A stretch of DNA of 64,000 nucleotides, taken from NCBI GenBank assembly GCA_050250395.1, contig JBFWOQ010000012.1, positions 11,367-75,366 on the forward strand, given 5' to 3'. Both the position numbers and the translations under genes were made by a program. Position 1 is the first letter of the stretch, and the number at the start of each line of letters is the position of its first letter. Under the pieces are notes generated by a model. It worked only from the letters and a program-made list of their open reading frames with translations. It made no database searches and was not told the origin of the DNA. Below are positions 1-8,278 of this stretch, piece by piece. Source of the stretch: JAGPUQ01 sp050250395 (lineage in GTDB: Bacteria > Pseudomonadota > Gammaproteobacteria > Pseudomonadales > Porticoccaceae).

Positions 1-94
1 GGCGATCCGCCCGGGTAGTGGTGCCAGCGGTGGTCTGGTAGCCACCCATGTGGCGAAAATTGCTGGTTTTTCCCAGGGTGAAAAAACGTTCCAT
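1..94 (-). CDS. Tyrosine-protein phosphatase-like protein, N-terminal fragment
   Basis: The reverse strand opens with ATG at 94-92 and reads off the left edge for 31 residues. The visible part contains NFRHMGGYQTTAGTTTRADR, which resembles the 'NFRDLGGY-T-DG-x-TRxGxLYRS' opening of the Y_phosphatase3 family (protein tyrosine/serine phosphatases). A purine-rich stretch (GAGGGG) lies about 10 bases upstream of the ATG. The catalytic Cys-x5-Arg loop would be outside the window, so activity cannot be judged. The gene is divergent from the operon that starts at 301, leaving about 200 bp that must hold both promoters. The family assignment rests on one short motif. Confidence 0.6.
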   Translation of the reverse strand, partial: MERFFTLGKTSNFRHMGGYQTTAGTTTRADR

Positions 95-300
95 CTTCGA
101 TAACCCCTCGAGTACTGCGCGACGGTTCAGGACTGTAGCAGACCCACACGCCGGCGTTTGCGGCGTCGCTTGACCGCATCGCGTCGGATCGACTAGTTTA
201 CCTGCGGCGTATGACAACGATGATTCAGCCTCATGAGGCCACCGGGGCGCCATCGCGCCCTTGGCGGAATCGCCGGTTCAAGCAACCCCAGGAGTAGCAT

Positions 301-1260
301 GTGATTACCGCACAGGACATGTATTTTCATCCCCCCACGTCGGACCACTACACCTGGGCCGAGACCAATTACTTCGGTTTCTATGTGCCCGAGGCGAACC
401 TCCATGTGGGTGCCTATGTGCAGGCCAAGCCCAATCTGGGCGCGGTGATGTCGAGCGTGACCATTTTCGACGGCTTCTCCAACACGCCCCACGAAGTGAA
501 CTATTTCGATTGCCATGTACATCTGCCGATGCCCAAGGGAAACCTCGACGATTTCGTGCTCAACAACGGGCTGGCGATCAAGTGCACCAAGCCGGTGATG
601 GACTATGCGATCCGTTTCGACGGCGGCCAGGGGGTCAGCTTCGACGTGACCTACACCGCCCTGATGGAGCCCTACGACATCCACGACGCGAGCATGGACC
701 CGCTGGCCGGCGCGCAGCTCGAAGGCGATACCGTCAGCGCCCACGCCTACGCCGGGCACTGGGATCAGACGGGCCGGGTGCGCGGCTCGCTCAATCTGCG
801 CGGCAAGCACTACGCCATCGACTGCGTCGCCAGCATGGATCACAGCTGGGGTCTGCGCGACGAGCGCGCCCTCAAGAATTTCTGCTGGATGAATGCCAAT
901 TTCACCGATGATTCAAGCATTCACTGCATCTGGCTGATGGACCCCAAGCAGCTCGACCGCTACCCGACCATCGCCCATGGCTATGTGCGCGAGGGCAATC
1001 GGGTCCATGGCATCAAGGGCGGCACCGGCAAGGTACGCCGCAACGGCTTCCTGCACCAGTTTTTCGATCTTGAGGTGGAAGACGTGCGCGGCAAGGTCCA
1101 CGAGTTCACCGGCACCGCGATGACCGCCAATCCCTGGATTCCCTGGCCGCAGATGTACCTGAGCCATGCGTTCGTACGCTGGGATCGCGGCGGTGTCATC
1201 GGCTGGGGCGAGGTCCAGGATCTGTGCAAGGAAGAGTTCAACAGCAAGCTGCCCGCATAA
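301..1260 (+). CDS. Uncharacterised 319-residue protein (possibly DUF7064/DUF7065-like)
   Basis: First gene of an apparent four-gene operon. It starts with GTG at 301, preceded by AGGAG at a spacing of about 7; the overlapping ATG at 299 is followed at once by a stop. The protein has no signal peptide or membrane segment. It is rich in aromatic residues and beta-strand-like stretches (for example DHYTWAETNYFGFYVPE near the start and CVASMDHSWGLRDERALKNF around residues 177-196). This looks like the two-barrel DUF7064/DUF7065 or AttH/CrtC-like fold that I remember lying beside phosphotransferase-family genes, but I cannot confirm the family. Those folds often handle hydrophobic lipids or terpenoids. 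No catalytic motif is obvious. Confidence 0.75.
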   Translation: MITAQDMYFHPPTSDHYTWAETNYFGFYVPEANLHVGAYVQAKPNLGAVMSSVTIFDGFSNTPHEVNYFDCHVHLPMPKGNLDDFVLNNGLAIKCTKPVMDYAIRFDGGQGVSFDVTYTALMEPYDIHDASMDPLAGAQLEGDTVSAHAYAGHWDQTGRVRGSLNLRGKHYAIDCVASMDHSWGLRDERALKNFCWMNANFTDDSSIHCIWLMDPKQLDRYPTIAHGYVREGNRVHGIKGGTGKVRRNGFLHQFFDLEVEDVRGKVHEFTGTAMTANPWIPWPQMYLSHAFVRWDRGGVIGWGEVQDLCKEEFNSKLPA

Positions 1261-1332
1261 AAATACGCAACACCGGGCCGGCACCCGCCGGTCCCGGTCA
1301 CGCAGAACGAACGACCAGTCCAGGGGGTAGCC

Positions 1333-1902
1333 ATGGGTCCGGAAATGTCCCAGTTTTTGTCCGGCATGAAGAAAACCATGGAGCAGGTGGTGTTGCCGAA
1401 CCTGACCGATCGCTTTGCGCAGGAGCAGGCGGGCATCGTGGCCGCCACGCTGGGATTTCTGGAGCAGATTCACGACAAGGTGTTCCACTACGAACTGCTG
1501 GAAAACCATCTCTACAGGAAGCTGCTGAGCGAAGTCGTCGCGGTGCTCGATGGTGCGACGCCGCCGCAGCACGAAGTGGCCGCCACCCTCGCGGCGCTGC
1601 GCGAGCATATGGCTGCCGACCCGGCCGGCAGCGACATGCATCTGCGACCCTACCATTATGTGCGCAGCGCCAACGAGACCATGAAGGAGCACCTGTGCAC
1701 CCTGATCCGCAATCAGCCGGAGCTGCCCGGTCCGGTGCGCGCATCCTTCGATACCCTGTTGCGCCCTTTCTTCCGCGAACTCGAAGTGCGCGAGCGGGCC
1801 TGGGTGAAACCGCTGGGCTTCGACGCCAAGGCGGACGAACTGCCCGATATCGAGGAGCTGCTCTACCGCGACGGCAAGCTGCGGCTTCCGGGTGCCGGCT
1901 GA
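1333..1902 (+). CDS. Hypothetical protein, 189 aa
   Basis: Second gene of the operon, starting with ATG at 1333 and ending 11 bases inside the next gene. The protein is mostly helical and soluble, without a signal peptide, membrane segment or cysteine cluster. Around residues 110-125 it reads YVRSANETMKEHLCTLI, and the C-terminus is acidic then glycine-rich. I do not recognise the family. Its position between the 319-residue protein and two phosphotransferases suggests a partner in the same pathway, perhaps a small accessory subunit; that is inference from context only. Confidence 0.7.
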   Translation: MGPEMSQFLSGMKKTMEQVVLPNLTDRFAQEQAGIVAATLGFLEQIHDKVFHYELLENHLYRKLLSEVVAVLDGATPPQHEVAATLAALREHMAADPAGSDMHLRPYHYVRSANETMKEHLCTLIRNQPELPGPVRASFDTLLRPFFRELEVRERAWVKPLGFDAKADELPDIEELLYRDGKLRLPGAG

Positions 1903-3148
1903 CGTGGCCGTTTATACCCCGACCCAGCGCCTGCGCGCCGCGCCCACGGCGGACTGGATCGCCGCCATCCGCCGCCGTTTCCCGGTGGAAAGCCATCTCG
2001 ACGAGGTGCTCACCCGCAAGCTGCAAAACCGCGCCTATCCGGCGGAGCACCGCACCGATTTCGATAATCTCGCCGAACGTCTCGGCGCCTGGCTGCGTCG
2101 CGTCACCGGGCAGCCGGATCTGGAACTCGCCCATTTGGCGCGACTCTCCGGCGGCGCATCCAAGGAGCAGTTCACCTTCGATCTGAGCTGGCGTCCGGAC
2201 GATGGCGAGCGCACCACGCGCAAGCTGATCCTGCGCATGGACCCGAGCGAATCCATCGTCGAGACTCACCGCCTGCGGGAAGCGCAGTTGCTGCGTGCCA
2301 TGTGGGGCGTGGTGCCGGTGCCGGAGGTACTGTGGGTGGATGCGACCCCCGCGAGCCTGGGCCATCCCTTCCTGATCGCGGGCTTTCTCGACGGCACGGT
2401 GCAGCCCGAGGGCGGCAAGAAGGCGAGCGGGCTCGGCATGTATTTCGAGCCGCGCTTGCGCGACGGACTCAAGGATCAGTTCGTGCAGCACCTGGCGCGC
2501 ATCCACAGCATGGATTGGCAGCGCAGCGACCTTTCCTCCTACGACCGCCCGCAACCCGGCACCATCCAGGGTAACGCCTGGTCGCTGGGGGTGTGGGAGC
2601 GGGTCTGGCACGAGGATGTGCTGGAAGAGCATCCCATCATGGAATATGCGGCGGACTGGCTGAAGCGCAACATGCCGGTTGTGGAGAAGCCGGTGGTGGT
2701 GCATGGCGATTACCGCAGCGGCAACTTCATGTACACCGACGATCTGCGGATCAACGCGGTGCTCGACTGGGAGCTCGCCCACATCGGCGACCACCACGAG
2801 GATCTGTCCTACACCGCCAGCGAAATCCTGGGTTGCCCGGACGAGCGCGGTACCCTGCTGGTGTCCGGCCTGCTGCCGCGCGCGGAGTTTCTGGCCCGTT
2901 ATCGGGACCACGGCGGCCCGCCGGTGGACGAGGACAGGCTGTTTTATTTCGACGTCCTCAACGCCTACAAGATGGCCGTGATCGCGGTCGCCACCAGCCT
3001 GCGCACCGCGCACGGGCGACGTACCCATCTGGATGCGATGATGAATCTGCTGAGTGGCTTTGGTTACATCGCGATATCCGTGTTGCAGCGTCTGCTCGAC
3101 GCTGCGCCCGGCGCCGCGCGGCGGGATTTGCGACAGCAATTCGGATGA
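1892..3148 (+). CDS. Phosphotransferase-family protein (APH/choline-kinase fold), copy 1
   Basis: A 418-residue member of the APH-like kinase family (COG3173-type, related to the kinase domain of ACAD10/11). The conserved motifs are visible: ARLSGGASKEQF near residue 85 as the nucleotide-binding loop, VVHGDYRSGNF with the catalytic Asp and Asn, and VLDWELAHIGD with the metal-binding Asp. The start is GTG at 1892 or GTG at 1904; both overlap or abut the stop of the preceding gene (TGA 1900-1902), so translation is probably coupled. Such proteins phosphorylate small hydroxylated or CoA-linked substrates; the substrate here is unknown. The next gene is a close paralogue. Confidence 0.88.
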   Translation: MPADVAVYTPTQRLRAAPTADWIAAIRRRFPVESHLDEVLTRKLQNRAYPAEHRTDFDNLAERLGAWLRRVTGQPDLELAHLARLSGGASKEQFTFDLSWRPDDGERTTRKLILRMDPSESIVETHRLREAQLLRAMWGVVPVPEVLWVDATPASLGHPFLIAGFLDGTVQPEGGKKASGLGMYFEPRLRDGLKDQFVQHLARIHSMDWQRSDLSSYDRPQPGTIQGNAWSLGVWERVWHEDVLEEHPIMEYAADWLKRNMPVVEKPVVVHGDYRSGNFMYTDDLRINAVLDWELAHIGDHHEDLSYTASEILGCPDERGTLLVSGLLPRAEFLARYRDHGGPPVDEDRLFYFDVLNAYKMAVIAVATSLRTAHGRRTHLDAMMNLLSGFGYIAISVLQRLLDAAPGAARRDLRQQFG

Positions 3149-3155
3149 GATTCGG

Positions 3156-4364
3156 ATGAAGCACCACACTGCCAACCTCGCCCTGCGCCACAGTCCCACG
3201 CCTGAGTGGATCGCTGCCCTGCGCGCGCGCTTCCCGGTGGAGCCGGCGATCGATGCGGTGTTCACCCGCAAGCTCGGCAAGCGCGTCGAATTGCCCGAGC
3301 ACTCGATGGATTTCAGCGCATTGCCGGAACGGCTGCGCGCGTTTCTCGCCCGGGAGACGCAACAGCCTGATCTCAAGGTAGATCAGGTGGCACGACTCTC
3401 GGGTGGGGCTTCCAAGGAGCAGTTCAGCTTTTTGTTGACCTGGCGGCCGGATGGCGTCGCGCAACCCGTCACCTGGCGCCTGATGCTGCGCATGGACCCG
3501 TCGGAGGCCATCGTCGAGACCCACCGGCTGCGGGAGTGGGAAGTGCTGCGGGCCATGCAGGGGGTGGTACCCGTGCCGGCGGTGCTCTGGCTGGACCCGG
3601 AGGGCGCCGCGCTGGGTCGCCCGGCCCTGATCGCCGGCTTTGTCGAAGGCACGGTGCGGCCTCCCGGTGCCGACAGGATGAGCGGGGTCGGCATGTACTT
3701 CGAGCCGAGTCTGCGCGAAGCGCTGAAGGAACAGTTCGTCGCCATTCTCGCCCGCATTCACAACCTGGACTGGCGGGCGAAATCCCTGCCCAGTTTCGCG
3801 GTGCCGATACCGGGGACCACCCAGGCGGTCGATTGGGCGCTGGGTCTGTGGGAACGTGCCTGGCATGAGGACACCCTCGACGCCCATCCCATCATGGAGC
3901 GCGCGGCGCTCTGGCTGCGGGAACATCGCCCGGTGGTCGAGCGGCCGGTGCTGGTACACGGCGATTACCGCAGTGGCAATTTCATGTACGACGACGCCCT
4001 GAGCATCAACGCCATTTTCGACTGGGAGCTCGCCTACCTCGGCGACTATCACGATGACCTGGCCTGGGCCAGCCTGGCGCTGTTCGGCTGTCCGGACGAA
4101 ACCGGCACCGGATTGGCCAGCAGCCTGATGCCGGTGGACGAATTTCTGGATCGTTACGAGCGGTTGTCGGGCAACCCGGTAGACCGCGACCGGCTGTTCT
4201 ACTACCAGGTGTTTTCCTATTACAAGATCTCGGTGATCGCCGTCGCCACCAGTCTGCGCGTTGCCCACGGTCGCCGCACCCATCTCGATGCCATGATGAA
4301 TTTCGCCAGCGGTCTGGGTTACATCGGCATCTCGGAACTCAACCGGCTCCTCGACCGGGCCTGA
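3156..4364 (+). CDS. Phosphotransferase-family protein (APH/choline-kinase fold), copy 2
   Basis: A 402-residue paralogue of the gene just upstream. They share long stretches such as LRMDPSEAIVETHRLRE (copy 1 differs by one residue) and VHGDYRSGNFMY, with DWELAYLGD as the metal-binding motif. An open frame continues upstream into copy 1, but ATG 3156 begins MKHHTANL, 7 bases after the upstream stop, and fits the start of copy 1. The junction carries a short direct repeat, ATTCGGATGAG followed by ATTCGGATGA, so the stop of copy 1 and the start of copy 2 lie in repeated sequence. This looks like an old tandem duplication that has diverged, so the substrates may differ. Confidence 0.88.
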   Translation: MKHHTANLALRHSPTPEWIAALRARFPVEPAIDAVFTRKLGKRVELPEHSMDFSALPERLRAFLARETQQPDLKVDQVARLSGGASKEQFSFLLTWRPDGVAQPVTWRLMLRMDPSEAIVETHRLREWEVLRAMQGVVPVPAVLWLDPEGAALGRPALIAGFVEGTVRPPGADRMSGVGMYFEPSLREALKEQFVAILARIHNLDWRAKSLPSFAVPIPGTTQAVDWALGLWERAWHEDTLDAHPIMERAALWLREHRPVVERPVLVHGDYRSGNFMYDDALSINAIFDWELAYLGDYHDDLAWASLALFGCPDETGTGLASSLMPVDEFLDRYERLSGNPVDRDRLFYYQVFSYYKISVIAVATSLRVAHGRRTHLDAMMNFASGLGYIGISELNRLLDRA

Positions 4365-4398
4365 CCGGTCCCGCGCCGGCGGCGCCGTCGCGGACGGC

Positions 4399-4404
4399 TA
4401 TAAT
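4399..4404 (+). promoter_or_regulatory. Candidate -10 box for pyrD
   Basis: A perfect TATAAT stands 31 bases upstream of the pyrD ATG, in otherwise very GC-rich DNA just after the stop of the second phosphotransferase. No good -35 box is found at 16-18 bases upstream, so the assignment is tentative. Confidence 0.4.
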
Positions 4405-4435
4405 GCCGACCCCCTCGGGACCAGGTCTCCTTCCC

Positions 4436-5458
4436 ATGTATGCCGCGTTGCGCCGCGCACTTTTCCTGCTGCCGCCCGAGACCGCGCACGCGTGCGCGCT
4501 GGCTGCGCTGCGGGTCCGCGCCAAACTGTTGCCGGCGGCAGCGCCGCCGCTCGTCGCACCGGTCGACGTGATGGGACTGCGCTTCCCCAACCGGGTTGGT
4601 TTGGCGGCCGGATTCGACAAGGACGGTGTCTGCATCGATGGTCTGGGGAGCCTGGGTTTCGGCTTCATCGAGGTCGGAACGGTGACCCCGCGCGCGCAGC
4701 CCGGCAATCCGCGTCCGCGGCTGTTTCGGCTGCCGGATCAGCACGCCCTGATCAACCGCATGGGCTTCAACAATCTGGGCGTCGACCATCTGGTGGCGCG
4801 ACTCCAGCGCCGGCGTTATCCGGGGGTGCTGGGCATCAATATCGGCAAGAACCTCACAACGTCGCTGGCGGCGGCAGCGGAAGACTATCTGGTGTGCCTG
4901 GAGCGGGTTTACCCCCACGCCGACTACATCGTGATCAACATTTCTTCGCCAAACACGCCTGGATTACGGGAACTTCAGTTCGGTTCCTACCTTGAAACGC
5001 TGCTCGCGCAACTGACGGCACGACGACAACGGCTGGCCGAGCGCTGGGACCGACGCGTGCCGTTGGCGGTCAAGATCGCCCCCGACATGAGCCCGGAGGA
5101 ACTGCGGCTGGTGGGCGGGATCCTGGTGGCCCAGGGCATCGACGCGGTGATCGCGACCAATACCACGGTGGCGCGGGATGGGGTGGCCGGGGCGCCCCAT
5201 GCGACCGAAGCCGGTGGTTTGAGCGGAGCGCCCCTGCGCGCGCGCAGCACCGAGGTCGTGCGCTTGCTGGCGTCTGAATTTGGCGCGCGTTTGCCGGTGA
5301 TCGCGGTCGGTGGCATCGAGACGGGCGCCGATGCAGCGGCCAAGATTGCCGCGGGTGCGGCGCTGGTGCAGCTCTACACGGGGTTTGTCTACCGCGGCCC
5401 GGAACTGGTCCACGAAGCCGTCGCGGCGACCGGTCGGGCCGCCGCTTCGACATCATGA
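4436..5458 (+). CDS. pyrD: Dihydroorotate dehydrogenase (quinone)
   Basis: Class 2 dihydroorotate dehydrogenase, which oxidises dihydroorotate to orotate at the inner membrane with quinone as acceptor in pyrimidine synthesis. ATG 4436 gives 340 residues, close to the 336 of E. coli PyrD, and the amphipathic N-terminal helix MYAALRRALFLLPPETAH is typical of class 2. Visible motifs are AAGFDKDG, INRMGFNN, NISSPNTPGLRELQ with the class 2 catalytic serine, and VGGIETGADA plus QLYTGFVYRGP near the C-terminus for FMN phosphate binding. A longer frame beginning at 4403 overlaps the candidate -10 box and is unlikely to be used. Confidence 0.96.
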   Translation: MYAALRRALFLLPPETAHACALAALRVRAKLLPAAAPPLVAPVDVMGLRFPNRVGLAAGFDKDGVCIDGLGSLGFGFIEVGTVTPRAQPGNPRPRLFRLPDQHALINRMGFNNLGVDHLVARLQRRRYPGVLGINIGKNLTTSLAAAAEDYLVCLERVYPHADYIVINISSPNTPGLRELQFGSYLETLLAQLTARRQRLAERWDRRVPLAVKIAPDMSPEELRLVGGILVAQGIDAVIATNTTVARDGVAGAPHATEAGGLSGAPLRARSTEVVRLLASEFGARLPVIAVGGIETGADAAAKIAAGAALVQLYTGFVYRGPELVHEAVAATGRAAASTS

Positions 5459-5491
5459 GAATTGTCAGTAATGATATTTAACGTGCTGAAA

Positions 5492-5698
5492 TCAAAAAGA
5501 AACTATCTTGGCCTGAACGGCGCGGAGACTGTAGCCGTCGTACTGGTCGGTACGGCCTTCACGCCAGCCCTGCAGCCAACTCTGACCGATTTCGGTAGTG
5601 GCGTCGTAGGGGCAACTGGTGCGGGAGCGATTGTCGGAGCCGGCTTGATAGCCTTTGGTGAATACGCGTTGAAGGGGGTTGCGCTTGCATCGCTTCAT
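5492..5698 (-). CDS. rmf: Ribosome modulation factor
   Basis: RMF dimerises 70S ribosomes into inactive 100S particles in stationary phase. This reverse-strand frame encodes 68 residues from ATG 5698, with GGAG about 10 bases upstream. It matches E. coli RMF along its length: MKRCKRNPLQRVF, KGYQAG, NRSRTSCPY and WLQGWREGRTD correspond to MKRQKRD, RGYQAG, GRSKEMCPY and WLGGWREAMAD. The C-terminus is about 13 residues longer than in E. coli. In Pseudomonas rmf also lies between pyrD and rlmKL. A rightward frame covers the same DNA, but it has no family resemblance and is a shadow. Confidence 0.9.
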   Translation of the reverse strand: MKRCKRNPLQRVFTKGYQAGSDNRSRTSCPYDATTEIGQSWLQGWREGRTDQYDGYSLRAVQAKIVSF

Positions 5699-5861
5699 AG
5701 ACACGAATCTCCAGCCTGGGGCGTCACGAAAGCCGCCCGGTGGTAAAGGTCGATTCCCCTGATGGGTAGAACAGTTCACCAGATCGATCCCGCGCTGTCG
5801 AAGATCAATCTGTCATATGTAACCTGAACACTATTCCTTCCTGTAATCATTTGGTCATCTG

Positions 5862-8033
5862 ATGACGGACGCCAGACATTGGTTCATGACTTGCCCTCGC
5901 GGTATGGAGGCACTGCTGGCCGCCGAACTCCGTGAACTTGGCGCCGAGGCGGTGAAGGAGTCGGTGTCGGGGGTAGCGGCGGTGGGTCCCGTGACACTGG
6001 GTTATCGAGCCTGTCTGTGGTCGCGGCTGGCCAACCGGGTACTGCTGATCCTGCTGGAGACCGGGGTGGACGACGGCGACCAGTTGTACCGCGCGGCCGG
6101 CGCAGTGGACTGGTCCGTGCATCTGGATCCGCGCGCCAGTATTGCCGTGGATTTCATCGGCACCTGGGGCGGCGTTCGTCACACGGTGTTCGGCGCCCAG
6201 CGGGTCAAGGATGCCATCGTCGACCATTTCCGCGCCATCGATGGCGCGCGGCCAGACGTGGATGTGGCGGACCCGGATATCCGCATCAATGCGCGTTTGC
6301 ATCGCGGCCGGCTGGCGCTGAGTCTGGATTTTTCCGGCGCCAGCCTGCATCGGCGTGGCTACCGGGCGCGGCAATTGACGGCGCCCCTGAAGGAAAATCT
6401 TGCCGCAGCGCTGTTGCTACGCGCCGGCTGGCCGGAGATCGCGGCGGCCGGCGGTGAACTGCTCGACCCCATGTGCGGCAGTGGGACGCTCGTCATCGAA
6501 GCAGCGCTGATGGCGGGCGACATCGCGCCGGGACTGCTGCGCGAGCGTTTCGGTTTTCATGCCTGGCGCGAGTTCGATACGGCGCTCTGGGACGAGCTGA
6601 TTGCCGGCGCGGTCGCCCGGCGTGCGAGCGGAATCGACCGACTGCCGCGCCTGGAAGGGCGCGATCGGGATCCGGCGGCCATTGCCATCAGTCGCGCCAA
6701 TGCCGAGGCGGCGGGGCTCGGCGACCGCCTGCGGTTCGAGTGCGGGTCGCTGGACGACCTGGGTTCGCACGGAGCGACAGGGCTGGTCATCACCAATCCG
6801 CCCTACGGCGAACGCCTCGGCGACGCCGGGGAGCTGGTCGCCACCTACGGGGAGTTAGGCGCCGCCATCAAGCGCCAGTGTGGCGGTTGGCGGGCCGCCA
6901 TCATCACCGCCAACGCCGATCTCGGCCACGCCCTCGGGCTCAAGGCCGAACGGCGTTACCAGTTCTACAACGGCGCCCTGGCGAGCCAGTTGCTGGTCTG
7001 TTCGGTCCACACGGCGGAGCAAGCCGCGGCGGCACGGGAGTTCCACGAGGGCCGCGCCGAACGGCATCGGGCGGGCATCGCCATGCTCGCCAACCGGCTG
7101 CGCAAGAATCGCCGCCGGCTCGCGCCCTGGGTGGCGCGCGAAGGAATTCAGTGCTATCGGCTCTACGATGCCGATCTGCCGGAGTACGCCGTGGCGATCG
7201 ATTGCTACGGCGAGGCCGTGCATGTGCAGGAATACGCGCCGCCGGCCACCGTGGCCCAAGCCACCGCCCGGCGCCGCCTGGCTGAGGTGGCGGCGGCCGT
7301 CGCCGAGGTGCTGCAACCCGACCCGAGCCTGGTATTCACCAAGCGCCGCGAGCGCCAGTCCGGAGCCAGTCAGTATCAGCCCCTGGGGGATGGCAGTAAT
7401 GCGGGCGTATTCCAGGTGCGGGAGGGGCGTGCGGTTTTCGAGGTGGATCTGGCGTCGTACCTCGATACCGGCCTGTTCCTGGACCATCGGCCGGTACGGC
7501 GCCTGATTGCCGGGCTGGCCGCGGGCCGGCGTCTGCTCAACCTGTTCTGCTACACCGCGACCGCCACCGTGCAGGCGGCCCTGGGCGGCGCTTCCGCCAG
7601 TCTAAGCATCGATCTCTCGAATACCTATCTGGATTGGGCCTATCGCAACTTCGTGCTCAACGGCATTGCCGGTGAGCGCCATCGCCTGCTGCGCGCGGAT
7701 TGCCTGCACTGGCTGCGGACCGCCGAACATGAACATGCCGGCGCTTTCGATCTGATCCTGCTGGATCCGCCGACATTTTCCAATTCCAAGAAAATGACGG
7801 ACACCCTGGATGTCCAGCGCGATCATCCCGGCCTGATTCGCGCCAGCATGGCGCTGCTCGCGCCCGGGGGCACGCTGGTGTTTTCCAATAACTTTCGTCG
7901 CTTCCGCCTGGACGCGGAGATTGCCGAAGAGTTTGGCGTCGAGAATGTATCGACGCGCACGCTGGATCCCGATTTCCGGGGAGATGAACGCATTCACCAC
8001 TGCTGGCTGATCCGGCACCGGATGCCGGCGTGA
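5862..8033 (+). CDS. rlmKL: Bifunctional 23S rRNA methyltransferase RlmKL
   Basis: Methylates G2445 (N2) and G2069 (N7) of 23S rRNA. The 723 residues contain an N-terminal THUMP region (about 45-155), a first methyltransferase with DPMCGSGT (about 202) and TNPPYGERLG (about 312), and a second with LNLFCYTATATVQAA (about 558) and DPPTFSNSKKM (about 634). The NPPY and DPPTFS motifs separate the N2-guanine and N7-guanine domains. Length and order match E. coli RlmL (702 aa). ATG 5862 is the first good start. The stop overlaps the GTG of the next gene, so the two are probably co-translated. Confidence 0.96.
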   Translation: MTDARHWFMTCPRGMEALLAAELRELGAEAVKESVSGVAAVGPVTLGYRACLWSRLANRVLLILLETGVDDGDQLYRAAGAVDWSVHLDPRASIAVDFIGTWGGVRHTVFGAQRVKDAIVDHFRAIDGARPDVDVADPDIRINARLHRGRLALSLDFSGASLHRRGYRARQLTAPLKENLAAALLLRAGWPEIAAAGGELLDPMCGSGTLVIEAALMAGDIAPGLLRERFGFHAWREFDTALWDELIAGAVARRASGIDRLPRLEGRDRDPAAIAISRANAEAAGLGDRLRFECGSLDDLGSHGATGLVITNPPYGERLGDAGELVATYGELGAAIKRQCGGWRAAIITANADLGHALGLKAERRYQFYNGALASQLLVCSVHTAEQAAAAREFHEGRAERHRAGIAMLANRLRKNRRRLAPWVAREGIQCYRLYDADLPEYAVAIDCYGEAVHVQEYAPPATVAQATARRRLAEVAAAVAEVLQPDPSLVFTKRRERQSGASQYQPLGDGSNAGVFQVREGRAVFEVDLASYLDTGLFLDHRPVRRLIAGLAAGRRLLNLFCYTATATVQAALGGASASLSIDLSNTYLDWAYRNFVLNGIAGERHRLLRADCLHWLRTAEHEHAGAFDLILLDPPTFSNSKKMTDTLDVQRDHPGLIRASMALLAPGGTLVFSNNFRRFRLDAEIAEEFGVENVSTRTLDPDFRGDERIHHCWLIRHRMPA

Positions 8034-8278
8034 GCCGGACCGTTCTCGTTCTCTACACGGGTAGCGGCTGTCACCTGTGCGCGCAGGCGCGCGCCATTGC
8101 CGAACCGGTGGCCGCGCAGGCGGGCTGGTCCCTGGTGGAGCAGTCGATCACCGGCAACGCCGAACTGATGGCCGCTTACGGGATCCGGATACCCGTGCTC
8201 CGTACCCCGGACGGGCGCGAACTCGGCTGGCCGTTCAGCGCCGGCAAGATGCGCCGCTGGCTTTTGGCGACAGGTTGA
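8030..8278 (+). CDS. Glutaredoxin-family protein (DUF836)
   Basis: An 82-residue thioredoxin-fold protein with the redox motif CHLC at residues 14-17, following a VLVLYTGSG beta strand. The later RIPVLRTPDGRELGWPF contains the cis-proline expected of this fold (DUF836/YruB-like). The GTG start overlaps the rlmKL stop by four bases, a coupling also seen in other gammaproteobacteria. It is likely a cytoplasmic thiol-disulfide protein; no partner is known. Its stop directly abuts the stop of the convergent membrane protein gene. Confidence 0.85.
   Translation: MSRTVLVLYTGSGCHLCAQARAIAEPVAAQAGWSLVEQSITGNAELMAAYGIRIPVLRTPDGRELGWPFSAGKMRRWLLATG

Noticed and set aside
1298..3376. Reverse-strand open frame of 692 residues across the first kinase
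   Set aside because: Antisense shadow in GC-rich DNA; Arg/Ala/His-rich with no motif, while the + strand shows full kinase motifs.
5462..5746. Rightward 94-residue open frame between pyrD and rlmKL
   Set aside because: The reverse strand over the same bases encodes a clear RMF, and the rightward frame has no family resemblance and only a weak ribosome site.
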